50,608 bases of DNA, from NCBI GenBank assembly GCA_021463865.1, contig JAJTXY010000028.1, positions 1-50,608 on the forward strand, in the 5' to 3' direction. Positions within the stretch are counted from its first letter, which is position 1. The number at the start of each line of letters is the position of its first letter. Source of the DNA: Anaerolineae bacterium (GTDB lineage: Bacteria > Chloroflexota > Anaerolineae > Aggregatilineales > J027). Shown piece after piece: positions 42,032 to 50,585 of this stretch. The notes below the pieces were generated by a model, which had not been told where the DNA came from, did not search any database, and saw only the letters and a list, made by a program, of their open reading frames with translations. Position numbers and translations under genes: made by a program.

Positions 42032-44032
42032 TTACTGGGGTACTGTTGGTGGCTGCGGTGGCGCGGCGGATGGGATGGCCTGCCCAAAAGTTGGTTGCGA
42101 CGAAATGGCAATTAGGCTCGGCTCGGTTGACCCCGGCGCAAGGAAATATAGCTTCGTTTCCGGCATGGCAAAACGCAATTGGGTAGTATCCACATTTTGT
42201 GCGAACCCCAATATCATGTCACGGTCACTGGGGATAAGGCTAAAGACAATCCCAGCTTGATTGGGCGCGACGGTGAGTTTCCCAATGGCATAACCTTGCC
42301 CCTGCCAAATGGGGATTGCTGTGCCGCTGCTAAGGTCATATTCGACGATGGATACGATATTCAATACTGACAGATAGGGAAAGATACCTAATTGTTCTTC
42401 GGCGCGTTCTTGGAGGGTGGGATCACTGACCTCAAATGGCTGACCAGAAGCGGCATAGGTGGTGTAATAAAATTTGCTGCTGTTGGCGGCCCATGCTAGT
42501 TGGTCAGGGGTATCCAACATGGCAATTTCGGTGCGCTCACCGTTTGTCATATTGATAAGCACCGTTTGATTGCCTGCCAGCGCCAACAACTGCTGACGAT
42601 CAGGTGATAGAACTGCATGGCGTAAATCTGACCCCAAATTGAGCGAGGTGTTATCGGCGGGATTCCAAATCGCCAAGCCTTCCCCTGCGCAGGAGGTCGT
42701 GTATAGAAAACGATTATCGGGCAGCCAGTCAAAACTAAACGGGTTGCCATATGGCCCAGTTTCGCGCTGATACAGGCGTTCCGCTATATAGGGGCTAATC
42801 TCATCTTCACAGCCCTCGGTGAATGGCACAGTCCCTAGTATCTGCTTATCATCTCCATCGGGTAGGGCAGTATTGATGGCGAGTGTACCTGCTTGGTCAG
42901 TGGGCGTTAAATAGGCGATACGTTCCCCAGTGATTGACCAGCTTGCCGGGAAATTGGTGGCGACAGGATTGGCAAAAATGACGCTGCGTTTGCCTGTATC
43001 CGACACCTCTAAGCGTTGATTGCCATTTTCCAGCAGTTCAAAATAGGCCAGATATTGAGCATTCGGCGAAAAATTCAACCCCCGGCGATCCCGACGGGCA
43101 TTGTTGGTGACACCATACCCCGGTAAATAAACATACGATCCCAGATAAACATCATTAGCAAACACATGGGCGAAGGGATACCCCGCCAACAATTGGGCCG
43201 TATTTCCAGTTGGAACGGGTGTACCATCAGGAGCGACTTGGCCCGTCGAAAATTCAAAGGAATCCAAAATCGCCAAAAAGTTGCCTGCCCACCCCTCATA
43301 TTGTTCCAGTGGGGCGGATTGCAGAATAACATAGCCGTCGCCTTCCACACCCACCGGAATGGCGGTGGTGTGGAATTGATGGACAACCTCGCCACAAATT
43401 GCTTTATATTGCGCGGTCAGGGCGGTGCTGGCTCCAATCGCGTTGGGGGCTTGCAAATCTTCGACAAAGCCCGCTTCTCGAATGGCCTCATTGAGCAGCA
43501 AATCGGCATTGCCAACACCAACTTTGTGCTGAATTTCGATGAGAGGGTTGGCACAATTTTTCGTGCCGTCGGGTGAGATAATGACCAGTGACAGGTCTTC
43601 ACTCGCGCCAACTTGCCACGTTTCAGGGTAGTCAATGATAAATGCTGTGTTTTGATAGCTGCGATAGCCAATTGCCACCATCCGGTTGATGGGAGTGCAT
43701 AACACAACGGTATTGCCATTCACATCGCTGTGTAGTTCATAGGTGGTCGGGTCTTGGTCAATGGTAAACTGCCAGATATACCCCTGCACCTCGCCTTGTA
43801 CATAACTTACCCCGGCTTGTGGACAACCGAGGCTGGAATCTTGCCATGTTGTCAACTGATAGGTGTAGTTGACCAACGTATAGTTGCGCCCCAATTGCTG
43901 GGCAAAATAGTCTTTGACGCGCTGGAGCACCGTCTCTAATGGAGTTTGGGCGTGGACAGTGGGTGGCATCAGAGTCCCCACGATGAGCAGGCAAACAAGA
44001 ACGGGGAGAAGTTTGAGATTTGGTTGTTTCAT
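42032..44032 (-). CDS. Secreted propeller protein with N-terminal extension
   Basis: A 666-residue protein with a signal peptide ending near VHAQT (about residue 29). The region about 35-115 contains two cysteines and a compact domain (SLGCPQAGVSYVQG), of a kind often seen in Chloroflexota secreted proteins. The section from ~115 to 260 resembles a separate alpha/beta domain. Residues ~300-650 are irregular TolB-like propeller blades (LNFSPNAQYLAYF, HAVLSPDRQQLLAL). No catalytic residues were identified. The C-terminus is Pro-rich. The role is unknown, possibly ligand binding outside the cell. Confidence 0.72.
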   Translation of the reverse strand: MKQPNLKLLPVLVCLLIVGTLMPPTVHAQTPLETVLQRVKDYFAQQLGRNYTLVNYTYQLTTWQDSSLGCPQAGVSYVQGEVQGYIWQFTIDQDPTTYELHSDVNGNTVVLCTPINRMVAIGYRSYQNTAFIIDYPETWQVGASEDLSLVIISPDGTKNCANPLIEIQHKVGVGNADLLLNEAIREAGFVEDLQAPNAIGASTALTAQYKAICGEVVHQFHTTAIPVGVEGDGYVILQSAPLEQYEGWAGNFLAILDSFEFSTGQVAPDGTPVPTGNTAQLLAGYPFAHVFANDVYLGSYVYLPGYGVTNNARRDRRGLNFSPNAQYLAYFELLENGNQRLEVSDTGKRSVIFANPVATNFPASWSITGERIAYLTPTDQAGTLAINTALPDGDDKQILGTVPFTEGCEDEISPYIAERLYQRETGPYGNPFSFDWLPDNRFLYTTSCAGEGLAIWNPADNTSLNLGSDLRHAVLSPDRQQLLALAGNQTVLINMTNGERTEIAMLDTPDQLAWAANSSKFYYTTYAASGQPFEVSDPTLQERAEEQLGIFPYLSVLNIVSIVEYDLSSGTAIPIWQGQGYAIGKLTVAPNQAGIVFSLIPSDRDMILGFAQNVDTTQLRFAMPETKLYFLAPGSTEPSLIAISSQPTFGQAIPSAAPPQPPTVPQ

Positions 44033-44226
44033 GAAATTTCTGGTAAGAGCATTATGGCGAATTTCGTCTTGGCTGGTTTATACGGTGACTTTAATAATTC
44101 CGTGTCATCATCATTCAAGCTATTTGAGTTTCGCCAAGGGAATAAAAATCGAGCCTTCAGGATACACGATAGGCTTCTGAGGCGACAAGGGCACGGCGGC
44201 AATGCGTCAGGCAATAATATGCCAGC

Positions 44227-44895
44227 CTAGCCCACTATCAACTCATAAAGTTCTTCATAGGAATGGATGATATTCGATCCGCCGATGTTTTCAGGGTTAT
44301 CGGGTTGAAACGCGACTGGCATGATGCCCTGTTCGCCCACAAGGGATAATTCATAAAAATCGCGGCCTACGTACAGCACCTCATCGGGTTGGATGTCACT
44401 GGTTTGGAGCGCGACCTTAAAAAAGGCGGGATCGGGTTTGGTAAGACCAATTTCGCATGAGGTCAACACCATCCACCATAAATCACGTGGAAAGCCAGCA
44501 TCCTCCAACCAAGTCACTAAATCTTCGGTTGGGTGTTCGGTGTTGGCAGCGATGGCAATGGCTACCCCGCGGTCCCGTAATTCTAGTAAAATCTCCACCG
44601 CGCCCGCAATAGATTGGATGGCGGCGGCATCCGCCAATAAAACGGATCGCCCATAAGATAGGGCCTGTTGGGGGAGGCCATGAAATGTCAAAATGGCGTC
44701 ATAATAATCCTCTCGGCTGATTCGTCCATGCAATACATCAAAATGGGCTGCTTTGAGGGCTTTTTGAACAACTTTCGGATGACGGGGTTGTAAATCATAG
44801 GCCGCCAAGTAATCTTGTAAATGTCGGTCGGGTTTAGGATGGATATAGAGCACGTCATCGGTATCAAGCAGTACAGTACGGAATGGCATCCTCAA
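44227..44895 (-). CDS. HAD-superfamily hydrolase
   Basis: A 222-residue haloacid dehalogenase-like protein. Motif 1 is LLDTDDVLY, with nucleophile Asp and general-acid Asp two residues later. An alpha-helical cap follows (HPKVVQKALKAAHFDVLHG). Motif 2 is AANTEHP, motif 3 lysine is in GLTKPDPAFF, and motif 4 is VLYVGRDFYE. It probably removes phosphate from a small metabolite. The ATG at 44895 is used, and the third codon is also ATG. It lies upstream of, and in the same direction as, the secreted propeller gene. The 193-base spacer between them holds no recognisable feature. Confidence 0.83.
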   Translation of the reverse strand: MRMPFRTVLLDTDDVLYIHPKPDRHLQDYLAAYDLQPRHPKVVQKALKAAHFDVLHGRISREDYYDAILTFHGLPQQALSYGRSVLLADAAAIQSIAGAVEILLELRDRGVAIAIAANTEHPTEDLVTWLEDAGFPRDLWWMVLTSCEIGLTKPDPAFFKVALQTSDIQPDEVLYVGRDFYELSLVGEQGIMPVAFQPDNPENIGGSNIIHSYEELYELIVG

Positions 44896-44984
44896 ATCCC
44901 TTGAACAGGAGAATAGTAGGAAAATTGTATCAGTAGTGGCCTACTATCGCCAGAAACTCGTGATTTTTTCGAAAGGATAGGCTC

Positions 44985-45707
44985 ATGCGAAAATGGATTG
45001 TGCTGGTTTGTATCCTTTTGGTAGGGTTGATTTCACCTGCCTCCACTGCCCATGCGCTCCCAGAAGCCCAACGAATTGAACTGGAAGCCAGTGATGGGTT
45101 GGTCTTGGTGGGTGATTTTTATAGACCAGAAAGTGAAGAACCCGTCCCCGCCGTTATCCTGATGCACATGCTGGGACGACGGCGCGATGATTGGGAAATA
45201 TTGCTGCCCGTGCTGGTGGATGATTACGGCATGGCGGTGCTCAATGTGGATTTACGCGGTCATGGTGAAACAGATGGCTCAACCGATTGGGCATTGGCCG
45301 AAGAAGATGTGCAAGCATGGATTGATTGGCTACGCGGACAGGAAGGTATCAACCCTGACGCCATTTCGCTGATCGGGGCGAGCATCGGCAGCAATTTGGC
45401 AATACGCGGTTGGGCCAACGATGAAAAAATCCGCACGGCAGTGGCGCTTTCCCCCGGTCTTAATTTTCGCAGCGTGACCACCGAAGATGCTGTAGAAGCC
45501 AATGCAGATCGGCCCTTGATGTTGGTCTCGGCTCGTAGCGACAGAGAAAGTGCCATCGCAGTTACGACCCTGTTCGATTTAACCGACGGCAATGCGCTGG
45601 TACGACTTTTCAGCGGTTCTCGGCATGGCACCGACCTTTTCGATACTGAATATTCTGACTGGTTGATAACTGCTATCGCCGAGTGGGTGGATTCGCAATC
45701 CCAGTAG
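44985..45707 (+). CDS. Exported alpha/beta hydrolase
   Basis: A 240-residue protein with a signal peptide ending near AHA (about residue 24). The alpha/beta-hydrolase core shows the oxyanion region ILMHMLGRRRDDW, DLRGHG, and a nucleophile elbow GASIGS. An Asp in SARSDRES and a His in GSRHGTDLF complete a likely triad. It resembles dienelactone-hydrolase-like or peptidase-like family members. The substrate is unknown, and it should act outside the cytoplasm. It is convergent with the zinc-ribbon gene. Confidence 0.8.
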   Translation: MRKWIVLVCILLVGLISPASTAHALPEAQRIELEASDGLVLVGDFYRPESEEPVPAVILMHMLGRRRDDWEILLPVLVDDYGMAVLNVDLRGHGETDGSTDWALAEEDVQAWIDWLRGQEGINPDAISLIGASIGSNLAIRGWANDEKIRTAVALSPGLNFRSVTTEDAVEANADRPLMLVSARSDRESAIAVTTLFDLTDGNALVRLFSGSRHGTDLFDTEYSDWLITAIAEWVDSQSQ

Positions 45708-45721
45708 AGGCTGTTTTTCTA

Positions 45722-45748
45722 GGGGGCGGTTGATTCAAAGCCGCCTCG
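45722..45748. terminator. Hairpin between convergent genes
   Basis: GGCGG and CCGCC (45725-45729 and 45741-45745) with an inner TTGA/TCAA pairing form a hairpin between genes ending at 45707 and 45760. A TTTTT run lies just before it on the plus strand, so it could act for the minus-strand gene only poorly. Confidence 0.4.
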
Positions 45749-45759
45749 ACTATGTTCTA

Positions 45760-46935
45760 TCACTGTCCATTTTGGCTACGCCCCCATAAACTAAATCCAT
45801 CTACATACACCTCACCTGTCTGCCCATTGACCAATGCGCGACGGATGTCATCGTCGGCTTCGTGCAGCAAAATAACCCAGATCGGCAGTAGTATAAATTC
45901 GTAGGCCACGCGGGGTACATAGGTTTCGATATTAAGATAAGCCCGCCGAGGAAATTCGGCTGCACTGTTGCTGTAGGCCGAGATGCTGCGGGGGCGTTTG
46001 CTCTTGACCTCTTTTTTAGCTTGTTCGACTGCCTTTTTCACAATTGGGGTGACGGCCTGCACCATATCAATCTGACATAGTTGTGCGCGAATTCCGGCGA
46101 GATAACCGGGTTCATAGTCGCACAGTTCCGTCAAATCATACGGCAGTAGATGGGGCACAATATCCTGATTGGCAATGGCGGCATACACTGGCTCGGAAGG
46201 ATGAACAAAACTTTCCATCCCGGGGGCCACAATTCCCTGTGGATAGCGCCAGTGAACTTCGGTAGTGACTTCAAAAACCCAAAATGGCAAAAATACTGGA
46301 CTGCCCGTGACCCGCGCAATTTTGTCATGCAAAAAGCGGCTGAGGCTGCTGTTGATTTTTGCATCTACCAAAGACCTCGCTTTAGGGGCAGTAATTTTAA
46401 AGGGGATAATTTTGGTGGGGGCATCCAATTTCCCCTCATCGTCATGGACAATCACAAATTGGGAGTCGCAAAATGGACAGCGTTCATTTAAATCTTCGGG
46501 CGGCATGATAGATTGCGCTCCACAGCTTGTGCAGTCCATAACCCGCCCCGTGACATCCCATTGAACGACTTTTCCATACCGCTCCATCAACACTGCCCGC
46601 AAAGATTTTTCGGCATGAGGTATTTTATTGCTTGACTTCGATTTATAGGCCTTAATGGGATATTTTGTGCCACAGGTGGGGCAGTGGATCATGGACTGAC
46701 CGGGAACAGGTTCAAGGTCATCCCCACCACAGTTGGGGCATTCAATCATTTTCCCTTTGGCTTTTGTTTGGCCCTTGAGGGTCAGTGGATGAAGTTGAAT
46801 GCGGGCTTCGGCAGGTGGCAGGTTTTGCCATTCCCGTATGGGCTGATAGCCACATTCTTTGCAATAGACCAGTCCACTTCGCAGATCAATGGTTAGTCGG
46901 CTGCGGCAGACTGGACAGCCAATGCGCAATCCCAT
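45760..46935 (-). CDS. Protein with three zinc ribbons and a C-terminal domain
   Basis: A 391-residue protein. Three four-cysteine zinc ribbons occupy the N-terminal half: CPVC with CKEC (about 8-28), CPNC with CPTC (about 66-87) and CTSC with CPFC (about 134-156). Such arrays bind nucleic acid or protein. The C-terminal ~230 residues (FLPFWVFEVTTEVHWRYP, ILLPIWVILLHE) resemble the long region of zinc-ribbon proteins sometimes labelled as helicase-related, though no helicase motif is present. A role in transcription or membrane-linked signalling is possible. It is divergent from the chemosensory cluster. No catalytic site is seen. Confidence 0.72.
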   Translation of the reverse strand: MGLRIGCPVCRSRLTIDLRSGLVYCKECGYQPIREWQNLPPAEARIQLHPLTLKGQTKAKGKMIECPNCGGDDLEPVPGQSMIHCPTCGTKYPIKAYKSKSSNKIPHAEKSLRAVLMERYGKVVQWDVTGRVMDCTSCGAQSIMPPEDLNERCPFCDSQFVIVHDDEGKLDAPTKIIPFKITAPKARSLVDAKINSSLSRFLHDKIARVTGSPVFLPFWVFEVTTEVHWRYPQGIVAPGMESFVHPSEPVYAAIANQDIVPHLLPYDLTELCDYEPGYLAGIRAQLCQIDMVQAVTPIVKKAVEQAKKEVKSKRPRSISAYSNSAAEFPRRAYLNIETYVPRVAYEFILLPIWVILLHEADDDIRRALVNGQTGEVYVDGFSLWGRSQNGQ

Positions 46936-47103
46936 CGTGCAAGTCCCCTATTTATAGAAGAATAAAGAATGCTGGCATAAAAAAACGCCTTTGCCGTATT
47001 ATAGTCATTCAATACCTATGTGGGATAAATTTGGATAGGGCTGGACAGTAAAAATTAGATCAGACAAACCATCTTAGATAAGAGATGAGGCAAATAGGGT
47101 CCT

Positions 47104-48168
47104 ATGGAAACAATGTCAATGGTGCAGGTGCTGGTGGTTGAAGATTCGATGACCACGCGGCGCTTCCTTGTAGATTTGATAAACAATATTCCGGGCTTGA
47201 TGGTGATAGGTGAGGCCGAGGACGGAGTGCAAGCCCTACGCTTGGTGGAAGAACTCCGTCCGGATGTCATTAGTATGGACATCCAGATGCCCAATATGGA
47301 TGGCTTGCAGGCCACCCAACATATTATGGCGAATACCCCAACACCGATTGTGGTTGTTTCAGCCGGGTTGGGGCAGCGTGAAGTAGATTACGCAATGCTG
47401 GCGATTGAAGCGGGGGCATTGGCGGCGATTGATAAACCGACCGCTTCTCCGCAAGACGAGGCCAAACGCACGGAATATCTACGCTTACTGCGATTGATGG
47501 CCGGGGTCTCCGTCGTGCGGCGGCGCTCATTAGATCAGCTAGAACAGCGGTTAGATTCGCTGCCCAATATCCAAGCCGACACCCATCATTTACCCGAAAT
47601 AGTGGTGATTGGGGCAAGTGCAGGCGGGCCGGGGGCCTTAACCCAAGTTTTGAGCTATCTGCCCGAAGATTTTCCGCTGCCCATCCTCGTCACCCAACAT
47701 CTATCCGCCGATTTTGTGCCCGGCCTTGCCAATTGGCTGGGACGGCGCTGTGTCTTACCCGTGCGGTTGGCTCTCGAAGGTGAATATCCAGAGCCGGGTG
47801 AGGTCTGGCTTGCCCCCGGTGGCTATCACATGCAGCTTTCTCCGGAGGGGCGGGTGGAGCTTATTCCCGAAAAAGGCCACTATCGCCATCAGCCCTCAGT
47901 AGATGCCTTGTTTGACAGTGCGGCTTCTGTTTATGGTCGCAAAGTCATTGCGGTATTGCTGACAGGCATGGGGGATGATGGGGCGGAGGCGATGGCGCGG
48001 CTTTTTGCCTATGGCGCCCGCACGATTGTGCAAAATGAAGAAACCTGCGTGGTCTATGGAATGCCGGGGGCAGCGGTGGAACGTGGTGCCGCCGAGTATA
48101 TTTTGCCAGTTGGAGAAATTGGTCGGGCGATCACCCACTTGGTGCAGGTGGGCAATCATTATCGTTAG
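47104..48168 (+). CDS. cheB: Chemotaxis protein-glutamate methylesterase CheB
   Basis: A 354-residue CheB. The receiver domain (about 7-125) has its acidic pair in VVEDS and phospho-acceptor Asp59 in SMDIQMPNMDG. A linker leads to the methylesterase domain with Ser172 in GASAGGPGAL, His199 in VTQHLSADF and Asp near 294 in LLTGMGDDGAEAM, so the triad is complete. It removes methyl groups from, and deamidates, chemoreceptors. Start: ATG 47104, with a second possible ATG at 47116. It begins a plus-strand cluster of chemosensory genes. Confidence 0.93.
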   Translation: METMSMVQVLVVEDSMTTRRFLVDLINNIPGLMVIGEAEDGVQALRLVEELRPDVISMDIQMPNMDGLQATQHIMANTPTPIVVVSAGLGQREVDYAMLAIEAGALAAIDKPTASPQDEAKRTEYLRLLRLMAGVSVVRRRSLDQLEQRLDSLPNIQADTHHLPEIVVIGASAGGPGALTQVLSYLPEDFPLPILVTQHLSADFVPGLANWLGRRCVLPVRLALEGEYPEPGEVWLAPGGYHMQLSPEGRVELIPEKGHYRHQPSVDALFDSAASVYGRKVIAVLLTGMGDDGAEAMARLFAYGARTIVQNEETCVVYGMPGAAVERGAAEYILPVGEIGRAITHLVQVGNHYR

Positions 48169-48281
48169 GATGGGTTCAAAAGGTTGAAATACTGAAACCG
48201 TCGCGTTAGAAGACTATAACCCAAAAGCATAAATGGCATTGGGCAGACGGGTGTACAATTCAGGCAGAATTGAGGTGATAC

Positions 48282-48656
48282 ATGGCTCACGATGTATTGC
48301 TAGTGGAAGACAGCCCGACACAGGCTGAACAGATTAAACACACACTAGAAAATACAGGATTAACAGTACAGGTAGTCGGAGATGGGCCGGAGGCGATTCG
48401 TGAAGCGATGATCAATCCCCCCCGCCTAATTGTTTTGGACATCAACTTGCCTTCAATGGACGGTTATCAAGTGTGTCGGCGGCTGAAGCGTAACCCGGAT
48501 ACCAAAGATATTCCGGTGATTATGTTAACCGAACAAAGCAGTGCCAAAGATACGATGACAGGATTGCAGGCGGGAGCAGACGATTATATCCCCAAAGATA
48601 TTTTTGCCGGGGAGCATCTGCTGGATACCTTACGTGAGCTAGGGCTGATCGAATAG
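48282..48656 (+). CDS. CheY-like single-domain response regulator
   Basis: A 124-residue receiver domain. The acidic pocket is Glu9-Asp10 (LLVEDSPTQ), the phospho-acceptor is Asp53 in VLDINLPSMDGY, the Thr is in IMLTEQSS and the Lys in YIPKDIF. It has no output domain and should be phosphorylated by a CheA-type kinase. GAGGTG lies just before the ATG. Its similarity to type IV pilus and gliding-type PilG/FrzZ regulators (SPTQAEQI) is suggestive only. It is separated from cheB by 113 bases and from the RsbT-like gene by 43. Confidence 0.9.
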   Translation: MAHDVLLVEDSPTQAEQIKHTLENTGLTVQVVGDGPEAIREAMINPPRLIVLDINLPSMDGYQVCRRLKRNPDTKDIPVIMLTEQSSAKDTMTGLQAGADDYIPKDIFAGEHLLDTLRELGLIE

Positions 48657-48699
48657 TGTTATCCACCTTTTTCAAATGAAGGATATGCTCTAGCAATTT

Positions 48700-49125
48700 A
48701 TGTCAGAAGGACAGCGCGTCAAAATTCCCCCGGTGATGGTGATTCAAGTAGAAGACAGCATGGATGTGATGCTGGCCCGCAATATTGCACGTCGGGCTGC
48801 TTCACTTTTGGGTTTTAACACGGCCAGCCGCGCACAAGTGGCAAGTGCAGTGGCCTCGCTGGTGGGGGTCATTTTAAACGCGGGCCAACGACAGGTCATT
48901 AATCTACATGGCTTGCGACAGGGCATTGATGTCGGAATTCAAGTAGTTTGTGATGCCCCTTGGTTAGCGGACGCCAGTCCTGAAAATGCGACGGTTGCGC
49001 TGCGGGCCAAGATGGGCAAGATTATGGATGAAATCAGCCTTGTGCCAACCGCTGTCCCCCATATCGAAATGGTGTTATGGCTAAACGCCGAACGTAGTAA
49101 ACAATCGAGTCCACCCCATTCGTGA
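48700..49125 (+). CDS. RsbT-like HATPase protein with degenerate ATP site
   Basis: A 141-residue protein aligned with RsbT-type switch kinases: EDSMDVMLARNIARRAASLLG and QVASAVASLV (read in parts) match the AR/R and SAVSEL regions. The ATP-binding Glu and Asn of the usual ELxxN box are replaced (ASLVGVILNAG), and the D-x-G-x-G loop is only CDAPWLAD. ATP binding is therefore doubtful. RsbT proteins activate PP2C phosphatases in sigma-factor partner switching. The next gene, a CheW-like protein, starts eight bases after it. It could act as a regulator or scaffold within the chemosensory complex. Confidence 0.66.
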   Translation: MSEGQRVKIPPVMVIQVEDSMDVMLARNIARRAASLLGFNTASRAQVASAVASLVGVILNAGQRQVINLHGLRQGIDVGIQVVCDAPWLADASPENATVALRAKMGKIMDEISLVPTAVPHIEMVLWLNAERSKQSSPPHS

Positions 49126-49132
49126 GGGCGAT

Positions 49133-49525
49133 ATGCGGCTATCTCTGGTGGTCTTCGAAATGGGGGAGCAGCAATTCGGTCTGCCGATTGAGGTGGTGAG
49201 TGAAATTATTCCCCTGATCGCTGTCAGCCCTGTCCCCAATATGCCGAGTGATTGGCTGGGGGTGGCGAATGTACGGGGGCATGTCACCCCGGTAATAGAT
49301 TATCGGGTGCGGGTGGGCCGAGCCAAAGACCTTCCACCCCTGTCAGCCCCATTGATTGTTATTCGGCAGGGTCGTCAACAAGCCGCACTGCTGGTGGAAC
49401 AAATTAAACAGATAGTGACTCTATATGTTGAGCAGTTGGACACCGCCGGGATCATTCACGAAGGCCGACTGCTCATGTTGGTAGACCCAAAAGCCATACT
49501 GGGGCGTGAGACCCCATCATCGTAA
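49133..49525 (+). CDS. CheW-like coupling protein
   Basis: A 130-residue CheW domain: VVFEMGEQQFGLPIEVVSEI at the start, then VANVRGHVTPVIDYRVRVG, LIVIRQGRQQAALLVEQI and HEGRLLMLVDPKAIL. The I-x-N-x-R-G-type element (VANVRGHVTP) and length fit a standalone CheW that links chemoreceptors to CheA. No CheA or receptor gene is in view downstream before the window ends. It lies between the RsbT-like gene (eight bases) and the pseudo-receiver gene (23 bases). Confidence 0.86.
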   Translation: MRLSLVVFEMGEQQFGLPIEVVSEIIPLIAVSPVPNMPSDWLGVANVRGHVTPVIDYRVRVGRAKDLPPLSAPLIVIRQGRQQAALLVEQIKQIVTLYVEQLDTAGIIHEGRLLMLVDPKAILGRETPSS

Positions 49526-49547
49526 GCTCTGCATGAGGAACTGAGAC

Positions 49548-50459
49548 ATGACCACAACCGCCAAATCATTGAAAGGTCGCGTTTTATTGGTGGGGGAAGA
49601 CAAAAAGCTGTTAAGTGACCTCTCGGATATGTTGGAATCCACCGAGGATTATTTGACCGTCAAATCGGGGACATTTGAAGACGCCCTGAGCGAGATTTTG
49701 CTTGGCGAGTTTCAAATGGTTGTTACTGAGACCCGCCTGCCAGATTTAAGCGGCATGGATTTGTTGGCGGTAGTGGGGGGCTTGCGACCCGGTACCCCGG
49801 TCATCATGATTGATGATGAACTTTCGGCAAAATCCGCCGTCGCCGCGATGCGTTTAGGGGCATGTGATTATCTGCATAAGCCTATCAATATGCAGTTTGT
49901 GATGATGCAAATCGAGCGTCAGATAGATTTATATAAACGCACCCAAAAAGAGGACAAACCCGAATCTGGCGACCAGCCTAAAATTCCTGTCCGTGACCGT
50001 CAGCGCCAAATCAATCCGGCTACTCGTCCGGCGACCTTGCTCCTCAATCGTCAGCAGTTTGAACGCATCAACAACGAATTGGCGACTCTGTTTGGGCATA
50101 TTCGTGCCCATTTTGTCGGCCTGATTGACGGCGACGGCAATTTGGCAGGGGCGTCGGGGGCACTCGAAGATTATGACTTGGTGCTGCTGACCCGTGCCCT
50201 GTCGGTTGAACATCCCGCCACCGACACCTTAGCGCGGATTCTGGACGAAAATCAATTTAATGCGGTCTATCTGGAAGGCAATCGCAGCGGCGTGTATGTG
50301 GTCGAGATTCAAGACCCCTATCTGATGTCGCTGGCGGTTATTTGCAGCACAGATGTCAAACCGGGCATGGTCTGGCTCTATACCAAGCGCACCGCCGACA
50401 CCATCGCTTCGTTTTTGAAGGAATCCGCCAACGCTACAGCAGTCCCGGCGGCCTCATAA
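49548..50459 (+). CDS. Pseudo-receiver fused to a Roadblock/LC7-like domain
   Basis: A 303-residue protein. Residues about 10-128 form a receiver fold whose phospho-acceptor is Glu61 (VVTETRLPDLSGMD), where Asp is expected, with GED at 16-18 in place of the usual acidic pair and Asp89 where Thr is expected; Lys111 is kept. It is probably not phosphorylated and may mimic the active state. After a Lys/Glu/Pro linker, residues about 165-295 (NNELATLFGHIRAHFVGLID, GALEDYDLVLLTRALS) resemble a Roadblock/LC7 domain of the kind that binds small Ras-like GTPases. It could link chemosensory signalling to a polarity or motility GTPase, by analogy with MglA/MglB. No such GTPase is in the window. Confidence 0.7.
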   Translation: MTTTAKSLKGRVLLVGEDKKLLSDLSDMLESTEDYLTVKSGTFEDALSEILLGEFQMVVTETRLPDLSGMDLLAVVGGLRPGTPVIMIDDELSAKSAVAAMRLGACDYLHKPINMQFVMMQIERQIDLYKRTQKEDKPESGDQPKIPVRDRQRQINPATRPATLLLNRQQFERINNELATLFGHIRAHFVGLIDGDGNLAGASGALEDYDLVLLTRALSVEHPATDTLARILDENQFNAVYLEGNRSGVYVVEIQDPYLMSLAVICSTDVKPGMVWLYTKRTADTIASFLKESANATAVPAAS

Positions 50460-50551
50460 ATCAACTTCGCAAAATGACAACAAACATGAGTCATCCCGAA
50501 TTTTGTTTAGGCCTTTGCCACAGGGCTTATTCCCCTAAGCACGTGCAGATT

Positions 50552-50585
50552 GGGGTACGGACGCAACCTGTTGCGTCCCTACGAA
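50552..50585. repeat. Palindromic intergenic repeat
   Basis: A 20-base palindrome GGACGCAAC-CT-GTTGCGTCC (50559-50578) lies within GGGGTAC and CCCTACG outer ends. The right end CCCTACGAA is shared with the element ending at 41110. The 149-base tail of the window from 50460 contains this and no visible gene. Confidence 0.5.
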
